From Streptomyces shenzhenensis (lineage in GTDB: Bacteria > Actinomycetota > Actinomycetes > Streptomycetales > Streptomycetaceae), in assembly GCF_003688995.1 (NCBI RefSeq), contig NZ_PENI01000048.1, positions 1 through 59,105 of the forward strand: 59,105 nucleotides of DNA, in the 5' to 3' direction. This document shows positions 42,378 through 50,404 of the stretch, in pieces. Below the pieces are notes generated by a model. It made no database searches. It had not been told where the DNA came from and saw nothing but the letters and a program-made list of their open reading frames with translations. The translations under genes were made by a program, and so were the position numbers. Numbering within the stretch: the first letter of the stretch is position 1; each line of letters begins with the position of its first letter.

Positions 42378-42847
42378 TGCACCCTCTTCAGCTCGGCGAT
42401 GTCGAGCTTGCCCATCGCGTACATGGCCCGGGTGGTGCGGGCCGCCTTCTCCGGGTCGGCGTCGTACAGCATCTCGACGAGCCCCTCGGGGATCACCTGC
42501 CAGGAGACGCCGAACCGGTCCTTGAGCCAGCCGCAGGGGCCCGGCGCGCCGCCGTTCTCCGTGAGCCCGGCCCAGTAGTGGTCGACCTCCTCCTGGTCCG
42601 CGCAGAGGATCTGGAAGGAGACCGCCTCGTTGAAGGTGAACTCGGGGCCGCCGTTCACCGCGACGAAGCTCTGGCCGTTGGCCGTGAACTCGACCGCGAC
42701 CACGGAGCCGGCCGGGCCAGGACCGGCCTCGTTGTAGCGGCCGATCCGGCCGATGCCGGAGTTCTTGAAGATCGAGACGTAGTAGTGGGCGGCCTCCTCG
42801 GCCTGCCCGTCGAACCAGAGACAGGTGGTGAATCCGTCGGCGGTCAT
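42365..42847 (-). CDS. VOC/PhnB-like protein (3-demethylubiquinone methyltransferase-like fold)
   Basis: A 160-residue single VOC protein of the PhnB/YjdN type: TTCLWFDGQAEEAAHYYVSIFKNSGI at the start, and AVSFQILCADQEEVDHYWAGL with CGWLKDRFGVSWQVIP later. Despite the database name of relatives they are not methyltransferases; binding of a small ligand is likely. GGGAGG lies five bases before ATG 42847. It is divergent from the epoxide hydrolase gene, 121 bases apart. Confidence 0.85.
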   Translation of the reverse strand: MTADGFTTCLWFDGQAEEAAHYYVSIFKNSGIGRIGRYNEAGPGPAGSVVAVEFTANGQSFVAVNGGPEFTFNEAVSFQILCADQEEVDHYWAGLTENGGAPGPCGWLKDRFGVSWQVIPEGLVEMLYDADPEKAARTTRAMYAMGKLDIAELKRVHAGE

Positions 42848-42955
42848 CGATACCTCCCAGGACGTGGAACACGGTCGCCGGTACCGACCGTCCGGCGCCG
42901 CGAAACTCATCGCCCACCGGAGGGATATTCCGCGGGCCCGGCCGCAGGGCAGGGC

Positions 42956-42961
42956 TAGCAT
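42956..42961 (+). promoter_or_regulatory. -10 box TAGCAT of leaderless epoxide hydrolase message
   Basis: TAGCAT ends seven bases before the ATG at 42969 and there is no ribosome site, so transcription probably starts at or beside the start codon. No good -35 box is visible. Confidence 0.45.
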
Positions 42962-42968
42962 CCGGGGC

Positions 42969-44174
42969 ATGACGTCTTCGCCCGGCGAGAGTGTCCGTCC
43001 CTTCCGGCTCGCGGTTGCGCAGAGCGAGCTCGACGATCTGAACGCACGGCTCGACCGCACCCGCTGGCCCCGGGAGCTGCCCGGCGCGGGCTGGGCGTAC
43101 GGGGTGGCGGCGGACTATCTGCGCGACCTCGCACGGTACTGGCGCGAGGAGTACGACTGGCGCGCGGCCGAGGCGCGGCTCAACGCGTTGCCGCAGTTCA
43201 CCACCACCATCGACGGCGCGACCCTCCACTTCGCGCACATCCGCTCCCCGGAGGCGGACGCCACGCCGCTGATCGTCACCCATGGCTGGCCGGGCTCGAT
43301 CGTCGAGTTCCTCGATGTGGTCGGCCCGCTCACCGACCCGGCGGCGCACGGCGGGGACCCGACCGACGCCTTCCACCTGGTGCTGCCGAGCCTCCCCGGC
43401 TTCGGGCTCTCCGGGCCCACCGAACAGCCCGGCTGGGAGCCCGGCCGGATCGCGGACGCCTGGGCCGAGCTGATGTCCCGGCTCGGCTATCCGCGCTTCG
43501 GCGCCCAGGGCGGGGACTGGGGCGCGGCCGTCTCCCGCGAGCTGGGCCGCGCCCATCCCGACCGGGTCATCGGCGTGCATCTCACCCTGCTGCCGGGCGC
43601 CCAGGCGAGCACCGAGCCCACGGCCGAGGAGCTGGCGGCGCTCGGCCCCGAGGAGCGGGAGCGCACCCTCCGCTCGTGGGACCGGTGGGCCGCCTGGTCG
43701 CGGGAGGGCACCGGGTACGCCGCCCTGCAGTCGACCCGGCCGCACACCGTGGCCTACGGGCTGACCGACTCACCCGTGGGACAGCTCGCCTGGATCGTGG
43801 AGAAGTTCCGGGAGTGGACGGACTCCACGGACACCCCCGAGGAGGCCGTCGACCGGGACCTGATGCTCACCAACGTGATGCTGTACTGGCTGACCGGTAC
43901 GGCCGGTTCGTCCGCCCGGATCTACTACGAGCGGGCGCACGCCACCGGCCGTACCGCCGCCCCGGCCGAGCCGTCGACGGCGCCCACCGCCCTCGCCGTG
44001 TTCCCGGCGGAGCTGCAGGTCCCGCTGCGGCACCGGGCGGAGCGCACCGAGAACATCGTGCGCTGGACGGAGTTCGACCGGGGCGGGCACTTCGCCGCGA
44101 TGGAGGAGCCGGACCTGCTGGCCGGTGACGTCCGGGCGTTCTTCCGGCAGCTGCGCGAGCCGCAGACCGGGTGA
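42969..44174 (+). CDS. Epoxide hydrolase (EHN-type alpha/beta hydrolase)
   Basis: A 401-residue hydrolase. The first 110 residues form the EHN lid/N-domain (FRLAVAQSELDDLNARLDRTRWP...). The alpha/beta core has the oxyanion motif HGWPGSIVEF, the nucleophile Asp in GAQGGDWGAAVSREL, and a C-terminal His in FDRGGHFAAMEEPDLL. It would open epoxides with water through an ester intermediate. Microsomal-type enzymes of this class are common in Streptomyces and may act on secondary metabolites or host compounds. It converges with the XRE gene, 19 bases apart. Confidence 0.9.
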   Translation: MTSSPGESVRPFRLAVAQSELDDLNARLDRTRWPRELPGAGWAYGVAADYLRDLARYWREEYDWRAAEARLNALPQFTTTIDGATLHFAHIRSPEADATPLIVTHGWPGSIVEFLDVVGPLTDPAAHGGDPTDAFHLVLPSLPGFGLSGPTEQPGWEPGRIADAWAELMSRLGYPRFGAQGGDWGAAVSRELGRAHPDRVIGVHLTLLPGAQASTEPTAEELAALGPEERERTLRSWDRWAAWSREGTGYAALQSTRPHTVAYGLTDSPVGQLAWIVEKFREWTDSTDTPEEAVDRDLMLTNVMLYWLTGTAGSSARIYYERAHATGRTAAPAEPSTAPTALAVFPAELQVPLRHRAERTENIVRWTEFDRGGHFAAMEEPDLLAGDVRAFFRQLREPQTG

Positions 44175-44193
44175 GCCGGCCGGCCCCTGCCCG

Positions 44194-44571
44194 TCAGGCG
44201 GCCAGGCACAGCCCCCGGGTGGGCGCGGCGGACGGACGCCGGGCCACGGCGGTCCGCCTGACCAGTTCGCCCTGGGCCCTGGACAGCAGGTCGCCGAGGC
44301 CAAGACCGAGGGCCCGGGCCGCCGCCGCGAGGACCTCGGAGGATGCCTCCTTGCGCCCGCGTTCGACCTCGGAGAGATACGGCAGGGAGATCCGGGCCGC
44401 TTCGGCGACGTCCCCCAGCGTGCGCTCCTGCGCCTGGCGCTCGCGGCGCAGCACGTCCCCGACCAGGTCGCGCCACAGGGGTTCGCCGGCCGCGGGGGCC
44501 GGGGTCCCGGGGCGTTCGGCCCCGGGACGCAGGGGGACGGCTCGGGCATCGTTCGGCGTATCGCTGCTCAT
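44194..44571 (-). CDS. XRE-family regulator, ClgR/PopR-like, with LAA C-terminus
   Basis: A 125-residue regulator. Residues about 32-98 form the helix-turn-helix region: WRDLVGDVLRRERQAQERTLGDVAEAARISLPYLSEVERGRKEASSEVLAAAARALGLGLGDLL, very like the ClgR/PopR family that controls clp protease and other genes in actinobacteria. A 30-residue Pro-rich N-terminal extension distinguishes it from short ClgR. The sequence ends LCLAA; a two-alanine end is the known ClpP degron of Streptomyces ClgR and PopR, so this protein is probably unstable. TAGGCT with six bases before ATG suggests a leaderless transcript. Confidence 0.82.
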   Translation of the reverse strand: MSSDTPNDARAVPLRPGAERPGTPAPAAGEPLWRDLVGDVLRRERQAQERTLGDVAEAARISLPYLSEVERGRKEASSEVLAAAARALGLGLGDLLSRAQGELVRRTAVARRPSAAPTRGLCLAA

Positions 44572-44577
44572 CCGGTC

Positions 44578-44583
44578 AGCCTA
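44578..44583 (-). promoter_or_regulatory. -10 box TAGGCT of the ClgR-like gene
   Basis: TAGGCT (minus strand) ends six bases before the ATG at 44571, with no ribosome site between; leaderless transcription is likely. A recognisable -35 is lacking. Confidence 0.45.
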
Positions 44584-44659
44584 GGGATCTCGGGCATGCT
44601 GGGAAGGGCCTGGCGTTGCGCCGTGGGTGGAATCGTGGACGGGAAGGAGCCGGAGGGCC

Positions 44660-45478
44660 ATGCTGCGCGACACGTTCGACGAGGCCGCCGAGTTGTACGA
44701 GCGGGCGCGGCCCCGCTATCCGCGGTCCCTGCTCGCGGGGCTCGCCCGACAGGCGGGCATCGGGCCGGGCAGCCGGGTGCTGGAGATCGGCCCGGGGACG
44801 GGCAAGCTCACCGTCGACCTGGCCGAGTCGGGCTGCCGGATCACCGCCGTGGAACTGGGCCCGGCGCTCGCCGCCGTCGCCCGGCAGCGGCTGCGGGGAC
44901 ACCCGTCGGCGACGGTCGTGGTGGCCGACTTCGAGCGGTGGGAGCTGCCGGCCGAGCCGTTCGACGCGGTGGTGTGCGCGACCGCGTTCCACTGGATCGA
45001 TCCGGCGCTGCGGGTGGTGAAGGCGGCTCGGGCGCTGCCCCCCGGCGGCTGCCTCGCCCTGGTCACGACCCATCATGTGGCGGGCGGCACGGGGGAGTTC
45101 TTCGAGCGGGCGCAGCGGTGCTACGAGCGCTGGGACCCGGCCACCCCGCCCGGTCTGCGGCTCGTCCCGGAGTCGGAAACGGCCACGGACAACCGTGAGT
45201 TGACCGAGTCACCGCACTTCGGCGACGTCACCGTGACCGGGCACCCGCAGGAGATCACCTACTCGACCGACGCATACCTCGACCTGCTGCTCACCTACTC
45301 GAACCACCGGGCGCTGGACCCGGCCGCCCGGCGTGGACTGCTGTCCTGCATCCGCGAGTTGATCGACACCCGGCACGGCGGCAGCGTCACCAAGCGGTAC
45401 CTGCACGAGCTGATCACGACCCGGCGGACGGGTGCCACGCCGCCGTCCGGGGCGCATGCCCCGCGTCCCCCCGGGTAG
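44660..45478 (+). CDS. Class I SAM-dependent methyltransferase
   Basis: A 272-residue methyltransferase. The SAM-binding motif is VLEIGPGTGKLTVDLAESG, followed by AVELGP (acidic strand 2 end), VVVADFERWELPAEPFDAVVCATAFHWIDPA and a central ALPPGGCLALVTTHHV. The pattern FDEAAELYERARPRYP at the start is shared with the Methyltransf_11/SmtA-like group. Substrate unknown. GGAGG sits four bases before ATG 44660. It is divergent from the XRE gene and precedes the sigma factor gene by 134 bases. Confidence 0.82.
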   Translation: MLRDTFDEAAELYERARPRYPRSLLAGLARQAGIGPGSRVLEIGPGTGKLTVDLAESGCRITAVELGPALAAVARQRLRGHPSATVVVADFERWELPAEPFDAVVCATAFHWIDPALRVVKAARALPPGGCLALVTTHHVAGGTGEFFERAQRCYERWDPATPPGLRLVPESETATDNRELTESPHFGDVTVTGHPQEITYSTDAYLDLLLTYSNHRALDPAARRGLLSCIRELIDTRHGGSVTKRYLHELITTRRTGATPPSGAHAPRPPG

Positions 45479-45612
45479 GCGCACCGCGAACGAGGCATGG
45501 CGCGCCGGTTCGCGGGGACCGGAGCCGGCACGTCAGGGCACTGGGGTTCGCGGTCGCGGCACACGGGCCGCGGATCCGGACGACGAACCGTGACTTTCGT
45601 GGGGAGAGGGCA

Positions 45613-46497
45613 ATGGACACCGCCGGGATCCGGTCGGAAGCAGTCGTCGGGAAGACCGCCGAGGACGGGGCGGGCGAGTGGCCACTGCCGGGGATCGAGG
45701 ACCCGAAGTCGGTCGCGCCGCGTGACGCGCGGGAACTGTCACGCCAGTTCTTCCAGCGTCTGGCGGAGCTGGCGGAGGGCACGCCGGAACACCAGTACGC
45801 GCGCAACACGCTGATCGAGATGAACATGTCGCTGGTGCGGTTCGCGGCCGGCCGGTTCCGGGGCCGCGGCGACGAGATGGAGGACATCGTCCAGACCGGG
45901 ATGATCGGTCTGATCAAGGCGATCGACCGGTTCGAGCTGTCCCGCGAGGTGGAGTTCACCTCGTTCGCGGTCCCGTACATCGTCGGTGAGATCAAGCGGT
46001 TCTTCCGCGACACGACCTGGGCGGTGCACGTGCCGCGGCGTTTGCAGGAGCTGCGGGTCGAACTCGCCAAGGCACGCGAGGAGTTGTCCAGCCGGCTGGA
46101 CCGCGAGCCGACGGCCGCGGAGCTGGCGGCGCTGATGAACATCTCCGAGGACGAGGTGGTCGAGGGCCAGCTGGCCGCCAACGGGTACAACTCGGCGTCG
46201 CTGGACGCGGCGCTCACCGGTGACGGTCCGGAGGACGGCGAGGCGGTCCTCGCCGACTTCATCGGCATCGAGGAGGAGGGGCTGCGGCTCGTCGAGGACT
46301 TCCAGTCCCTGGCCCCGCTGATCGTCGGACTCGGCGAGCGGGACCGGCAGATCCTGCATCTGCGGTTCGTGGAGGAGGCCACCCAGGCGGAGATCGGCGA
46401 GCGGCTCGGCTGCTCGCAGATGCATGTCTCCCGGCTGATCAAGCGGGTCATCGCGCGGCTGCGCCGGGGCATGCTGGGCGAACTCGGCTGCGCCTGA
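45613..46497 (+). CDS. RNA polymerase sigma factor, SigB/SigF subfamily
   Basis: A 294-residue sigma-70 family factor of the SigB/SigF/SigG group. Region 2 is NTLIEMNMSLVRFAAGRFRGRGDEMEDIVQTGMIGLIKAIDRFELSREVEFTSFAVPYIVGEIKRFFRD (about 66-134), region 3 follows (about 145-200), and region 4 is LGERDRQILHLRFVEEATQAEIGERLGCSQMHVSRLIKRVIARL (about 240-285). Such factors control stress or late sporulation genes and are held by RsbW-like anti-sigma kinases. An ATPase of that fold lies convergently at 46633-47085. The ribosome site is GGAG with GAGAGGG. A hairpin follows the stop. Confidence 0.93.
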   Translation: MDTAGIRSEAVVGKTAEDGAGEWPLPGIEDPKSVAPRDARELSRQFFQRLAELAEGTPEHQYARNTLIEMNMSLVRFAAGRFRGRGDEMEDIVQTGMIGLIKAIDRFELSREVEFTSFAVPYIVGEIKRFFRDTTWAVHVPRRLQELRVELAKAREELSSRLDREPTAAELAALMNISEDEVVEGQLAANGYNSASLDAALTGDGPEDGEAVLADFIGIEEEGLRLVEDFQSLAPLIVGLGERDRQILHLRFVEEATQAEIGERLGCSQMHVSRLIKRVIARLRRGMLGELGCA

Positions 46498-46521
46498 GAG
46501 CGGGACCGACACCGCGCGGCG

Positions 46522-46547
46522 GCCCGGCGGGACTCCGTCCGCCGGGC
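46522..46547. terminator. Hairpin terminator after the sigma factor gene
   Basis: Perfect nine-base arms GCCCGGCGG (46522-46530) and CCGCCGGGC (46539-46547) with an eight-base loop, 24 bases after the sigma factor stop and before the convergent ATPase gene. Confidence 0.6.
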
Positions 46548-46632
46548 TCGTCAGGCGCGGCACGCGCCTCGGCCTCGGCGGACCACACGCCCCCGGTCCC
46601 GGCGGGCTCGCGGTCCCGGCGGGCTCGCGCGC

Positions 46633-47085
46633 TCAGCGGGCGAGGGTGAACAGGGCGCGTACCCGCTTGCCGACGGGTACCCGCTCGGTGGTCACCTCGG
46701 CGGCGAGGGCGTGCACGATCTCCAGGCCGTGGCGTCCGACGCGTTCGGGGTCGCGCGGGTAGCGCCGGGGCAGTGCCACGCTGCTGTCGTAGACGGAGAC
46801 GGTGACCGCCGCGTCGGTGCCCTCCAGTTCGAGGATGTACGGGCCGTTGCTGTGCCGGTCGGCGTTGGTGACCAACTCGCTGACCACCAGGAGCAGTTCC
46901 TCGTCGGCACGGTCGTCGATGGTGGCCCGCCAGGCGGTCCTGAGCTGCTGGAGGAAGAGCGCGGCGAAGGACCGGGCCGCGGCGATGCATCCCGGCTCGC
47001 CGGTGTAGTGCGCCGCCCGCCGAAGCGGTTCCACGGGCACGTCGAAACCAGTCGGTATCACTGCCCCGTCCAGGTGCTCGAACAT
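46633..47085 (-). CDS. RsbW-like ATP-binding anti-sigma factor candidate
   Basis: A 150-residue GHKL protein: N-box ELLLVVSELVTNADRHSNGP (residues about 68-87), G1-like VYDSSVALP and lid-side GRHGLEIVHALAAEV. This is the RsbW/SpoIIAB-type layout with no other domain. Such proteins bind a SigB/SigF-type factor and phosphorylate an anti-anti-sigma protein. The tail-to-tail position with the sigma factor gene makes it the first candidate partner, but the order differs from the usual rsbV-rsbW-sig operon. GAGGAAG is six bases before ATG 47085. Confidence 0.78.
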   Translation of the reverse strand: MFEHLDGAVIPTGFDVPVEPLRRAAHYTGEPGCIAAARSFAALFLQQLRTAWRATIDDRADEELLLVVSELVTNADRHSNGPYILELEGTDAAVTVSVYDSSVALPRRYPRDPERVGRHGLEIVHALAAEVTTERVPVGKRVRALFTLAR

Positions 47086-47291
47086 CTGTGTCTTCCTCGG
47101 AGGCCGGTCCGGCCGGTCACCGCTGCACCAGTGCTCGTACCCCGAGCGGGGCGCCACAGTCCCCGGCGCGTGTTCGCCGACCGCGCACAGCGGACAGCGT
47201 GACGGCGCTCGGGGACACCCGGAGGGTGTCCGGCCCGGACGGCGCACCCCGCGGACGGACCGCTGCGGGGGCGGACGGCCCGGACGCTGCT

Positions 47292-47297
47292 TAGCGT
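47292..47297 (+). promoter_or_regulatory. -10 box TAGCGT of leaderless streptophobe gene
   Basis: TAGCGT ends six bases before the GTG start at 47304, and no ribosome site is present, the usual leaderless pattern. The 207-bp gap to the ATPase gene has no other gene. Confidence 0.45.
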
Positions 47298-47303
47298 GGC
47301 TAC

Positions 47304-48590
47304 GTGAGCCCCACACCCGTCGCCGACCGGGCCGTCCGCCGTCACGGCTGGGGCCGGGCCGTGGCCGCGGTGCTGGCGGGGCTCGCCGCCATGCTGGGGG
47401 TGGCCGCGCTCGGCCTGTGGGCGGCCGGGGCGGCGGGGCTTCCGGACGGCGCGTTCGCCCGGGTCGTCGTGGCGACCGTGGTGACGGCGGTCGGCGGCAG
47501 CGTCGAGCTGTCGGGGAACGCCGGGGTGTTCGCGCAGACGCGGGCGGGTCTTGCGGTGATCCCGCTGTCGGTCACCCTGGTCGGTGCGCTGGTGATCGCC
47601 GAGGCGTTCCTGCGTCCGCTGCGGCACCGGGCGGTCACCGGCGCCGGTGAGCCGGCCCGGTGGGCCGCCAGGATCGCGCTGCTGTGGCTGCTCGCGCTGA
47701 TCGGCCTGGCCCTGGCCGCCCGCCACACCTTCGCCGTCGACCTCCGCAACGGCACGCTCAGCGATCTCACCGGCCTGTTCGGCGTGGCCCCGACGCTCGG
47801 TTTCACCACCGACGTGCCGCTGACGGTGCTGTTCGGTCTGCTGTGGCTGGCCGAGGTGCTGGTACTGGCGCTGCTGGTGTCGCGCGCGCCGCCGCTGTCC
47901 GGCCGGCTGCTGCGGTTCCAGCGGGCGGCGCGGCCGGCCGCGTCCGCCGCCGTCGGGCTGCTGCTCGCGTACGTCGCGCTGGGCGCGGTGGCCGGGGTGG
48001 TGACGGCGGCCACGCGAGGGCACGCCGCACAGACCTTCGCGGTGCTCCTGCTGGGTCTGCCGAATCTGGCCTGGCTCGCGCTGACGCTCGGTCTCGGCGC
48101 GACCTGGCACGGCCGGGTGGACGGCCCGTTCGGGCTGCCCCTGCCGCACGTCCTGGACGAGGTGCTGCGCACTCCGGACGTGTCCACGCTGAATCTGCGG
48201 ACGCTCGCCGAGCACGACGGCAGGGCGTGGTGGCTGCTGGTGGCGGCCGCGGTGCTGGTGCCGGCCGCCGCGGTCCTGACGGCGGTGCGGTCACCGGCCC
48301 GCACACCGGCCTGGCGGCACGCGCTGTCCTTCGGCGCTGCGCTCGCCGCGGCGGTGCTGATGATCTGTCTCGTCGGCCGGATCTCGGCGCACTACGGCCT
48401 GTCCGTGCTGGGCATCGGCGACCTGGGCGGCGGGCTGTCCGGAGAGCTGCTGCTGCGGCCGGAGCTGTGGCCGGCGGTCGGCCTCGCGGCGCTGTGGGGG
48501 CTGGCCGCCGGGTTCCTCGGCGGGCTGCTGGCGCTGCCGGTGCGGCGGCGGGCCGGGGCCGGGCGGGAGGGCCGTACGGGGACGCGGTGA
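47304..48590 (+). CDS. Streptophobe family integral membrane protein
   Basis: A 428-residue, Ala/Leu/Val-rich protein with about ten hydrophobic segments and few charges in the membrane part; a longer loop with GRVDGPFGLPLPHVLDEVLRTPDVSTLNLRTLAEHDG joins the halves. This matches the streptophobe family, which is restricted to Streptomyces and relatives and has no known function. GTG 47304 appears leaderless. It converges with an unknown gene, separated by a palindromic hairpin. Confidence 0.8.
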   Translation: MSPTPVADRAVRRHGWGRAVAAVLAGLAAMLGVAALGLWAAGAAGLPDGAFARVVVATVVTAVGGSVELSGNAGVFAQTRAGLAVIPLSVTLVGALVIAEAFLRPLRHRAVTGAGEPARWAARIALLWLLALIGLALAARHTFAVDLRNGTLSDLTGLFGVAPTLGFTTDVPLTVLFGLLWLAEVLVLALLVSRAPPLSGRLLRFQRAARPAASAAVGLLLAYVALGAVAGVVTAATRGHAAQTFAVLLLGLPNLAWLALTLGLGATWHGRVDGPFGLPLPHVLDEVLRTPDVSTLNLRTLAEHDGRAWWLLVAAAVLVPAAAVLTAVRSPARTPAWRHALSFGAALAAAVLMICLVGRISAHYGLSVLGIGDLGGGLSGELLLRPELWPAVGLAALWGLAAGFLGGLLALPVRRRAGAGREGRTGTR

Positions 48591-48596
48591 CGCGGG

Positions 48597-48625
48597 CCGG
48601 CCGGGCACGGGTCCGCACCGGCCGG
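48597..48625. terminator. Hairpin between streptophobe gene and an unknown gene
   Basis: CCGGCCGG at 48597-48604 and again at 48618-48625 can pair (the word is its own complement), giving an eight-base stem with a 13-base loop directly after the streptophobe stop and before the stop of the convergent gene. Confidence 0.45.
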
Positions 48626-48636
48626 TCCCGGCTGCC

Positions 48637-49131
48637 TCATGTGTCGCCGTCCGGTGCCACGGCACGGGTCGGATCGGGGCCGGCCGGCGGCCGGCCCGGA
48701 TGCTCGCGGTCGTCGGCGCGGGTGCTCAGCCGCCCGCCGTCGACGTACAGCCACCGGCCCTGGCCGGCGTCGTACAGCCACATCGACGCGCCGTCGATCA
48801 GCACCCCGACCCGCAGGCCGCGGGTGCGCTCGCGGAACGCCTCGGTGTCCAGGCCGCCCGCGACGAGATCCGCGACGGCCGCCCGGTAACCGGCGAGGGC
48901 CCGTTCGGCGCGGGCGAGCAGCGCCCGCGGATCTGCCGTGTCGCCGGCCGGTACGCCGTCACCGGGCGGATCCTGCGGTACGGGGACGAGACAGCGGCCG
49001 TCGGCCCAGGCGGTCCAGGCGATCCAGTCATCGGAGCACCGGAGGTGGGCCCGGTCGCCGCGCAGCACGACGAGCTGGACCGGCAGCAGCGGGTCGAGGG
49101 GCACCATGGGCCGGAAGCCGGAACCGGTCAT
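48637..49131 (-). CDS. Hypothetical protein
   Basis: A 164-residue protein with no family I recognise. The N-terminal half is mixed (MVPLDPLLPVQLVVLRGDRAHLRCSDDWIAWTAWADGRCLVPVPQDPP); the middle is a helix (LLARAERALAGYRAAVADLVAGGLDTEAFRERT); and the last third has LRVGVLIDGASMWLYDAGQGRWLYVDGGRLS, a strand-turn pattern, then an acidic, Pro-rich tail. No signal peptide or membrane segment. ATG 49131 is used; the ribosome site is weak. It follows the gene at 49270 by 138 bases on the same strand, possibly in one transcript. Confidence 0.6.
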   Translation of the reverse strand: MTGSGFRPMVPLDPLLPVQLVVLRGDRAHLRCSDDWIAWTAWADGRCLVPVPQDPPGDGVPAGDTADPRALLARAERALAGYRAAVADLVAGGLDTEAFRERTRGLRVGVLIDGASMWLYDAGQGRWLYVDGGRLSTRADDREHPGRPPAGPDPTRAVAPDGDT

Positions 49132-49269
49132 CGCGCACCGCCCGCCTCCGCGCAGGCGCGCGTCCGGGGGCCCGCGCCGGTCTCCGGGACCGGTTCGGGC
49201 GCCGAAGGGGCGACCGGCCGCTCCGCCATGCCAGAATTCTACCGATCTGCGCACATACGCACCCACCTG

Positions 49270-49680
49270 TCAGGCGACGGGCAGGACGAGTGCGGGGACG
49301 GTGCGCTGCATCCGCAGCGCGTCGACGGACTCGGCGAGCAGTTCGTACTCCGTGGTGTCGTCGTTGGCGGCGATCCGCACCAGCCGCCCGGCCGCCAACT
49401 CGTCGGCCACCAGCTCCTGTCGGACGTCGTCGGCGCACCAGGCGCGGAGCACGCCGGGCACGTCGGGCACGTCCTCCGCCACCGGGACGAGGGCACCGGC
49501 CGGGACGTTCGGGCTCTCGGGGCTCGGATCGAGGCGTTCGGCGATCCAGGACGCCCGGTCGCGCAGCCACCACAGGGCGAGGGCCAGGGTGGGCGCACGG
49601 TAGGTGCCCAGCGGTACGCCGATGCGCTGTCCGTCGCACGTCCCGTACGCCGTGACATGGCACAGGAATTCGTCGTGCAC
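49270..49680 (-). CDS. Hypothetical protein
   Basis: A 136-residue protein, not recognised. It starts VHDEFLCHVTAYGTCDGQRIGVPLGTYRAPTLALALWWLRDRASWIAERL and continues with an acidic middle (PVAEDVPDVPGVLRAWCADDVRQELVADELAAGRLVRIA) and the end AESVDALRMQRTVPALVLPVA. GTG 49680 is preferred because GGGGGAG is five bases upstream; a GTG at 49686 abuts that site. A plausible promoter lies at 49768-49795 on this strand. The gene at 48637 follows. Confidence 0.6.
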   Translation of the reverse strand: MHDEFLCHVTAYGTCDGQRIGVPLGTYRAPTLALALWWLRDRASWIAERLDPSPESPNVPAGALVPVAEDVPDVPGVLRAWCADDVRQELVADELAAGRLVRIAANDDTTEYELLAESVDALRMQRTVPALVLPVA

Positions 49681-49767
49681 GATCACTCCCCCGTCGCCTC
49701 GCGGTCCGTGCCGGCCGGTCCTCGCTTCCCGTGCGGCTCGTATGCGGTGAAGTGCCCCTGACGTACG

Positions 49768-49795
49768 AGTATCTTCACTGCTGAAACACTGTCAC
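49768..49795 (-). promoter_or_regulatory. Candidate promoter of the hypothetical gene at 49270-49680
   Basis: On the minus strand GTGACA (49790-49795) and GATACT (49768-49773) are 16 bases apart, within a relatively AT-rich stretch of the 313-bp divergent gap 49681-49993. It would give a leader of about 80 bases. Confidence 0.35.
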
Positions 49796-49894
49796 CACGT
49801 CTTTCCGGCCACTCTCCTGGCATGTTCGCGCTCGCACCTGGCCGGAATGCGACACCCGCTGCGGTGCCGTCGTCATGACCTGAGAGGTAATCGA

Positions 49895-49951
49895 CCCGGC
49901 CCATGGAGCCGGGCAGGGTGGTCACACCGGACCGGCACACCCGCGGTCCGG
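49895..49951 (+). other. Two consecutive stem-loops in leader region upstream of the SnoaL-like gene
   Basis: CCCGGC (49895-49900) pairs with GCCGGG (49908-49913), and CCGGACCG (49927-49934) pairs with CGGTCCGG (49944-49951). They lie 43-99 bases before ATG 49994 in the 313-bp divergent gap, which contains no gene. They may be a structured leader or an operator-rich region; no riboswitch family is recognised. Confidence 0.4.
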
Positions 49952-49993
49952 GCTCTGACCGGCAAGGACGACCTCGATGGAGGCTGATTCGCC

Positions 49994-50377
49994 ATGTCCG
50001 CGCACACCGAACGTCATCACAGCGCCGCCGCCCGCTACTTCGAGGCATGGAACGCCACCGGGCCTGAGGCCCGTGCGAAGGCGGTCGCCGCGGCCTGGGC
50101 CGTGGACGGCGGCTACACCGATCCGCTCGCCGACGTCCGGGGGCACGAGCGGATCGCGGCCGTGATCGCGGCGGCGCGGGAGCAGTTCCCCGGTTTCGCC
50201 TTCCGTCCGCTCGGCGCCGTGGACGGTCACCACGACACCGTGCGCTTCTCCTGGGAACTGGTGAACGAGGCCGACGGCTCGGCCCCGGTGGCCGGTTCCG
50301 ACGTGGTCACCCTGGACGAGGACGGCCGGATCACCCGGGTCCTCGGCTTCCTGGACCGCGTACCCACCGGGCCCTGA
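49994..50377 (+). CDS. SnoaL-like/NTF2-fold protein
   Basis: A 127-residue single-domain protein of the NTF2/SnoaL fold: HHSAAARYFEAWNATGPEARAKAVAAAWAVDGGYTDPLADVRGHERIAAVIAAAREQFPGF and the C-terminal strand DVVTLDEDGRITRVLGFLD are characteristic. The fold occurs in polyketide cyclases, isomerases and many uncharacterised proteins; the pocket specificity is unknown. GGAGG lies 10 bases before ATG 49994. Directly downstream is a small repeat element (50405-50669). Confidence 0.8.
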   Translation: MSAHTERHHSAAARYFEAWNATGPEARAKAVAAAWAVDGGYTDPLADVRGHERIAAVIAAAREQFPGFAFRPLGAVDGHHDTVRFSWELVNEADGSAPVAGSDVVTLDEDGRITRVLGFLDRVPTGP

Positions 50378-50404
50378 CGGCCCGCCCCGCCCGTCGGCTC
50401 CCTA

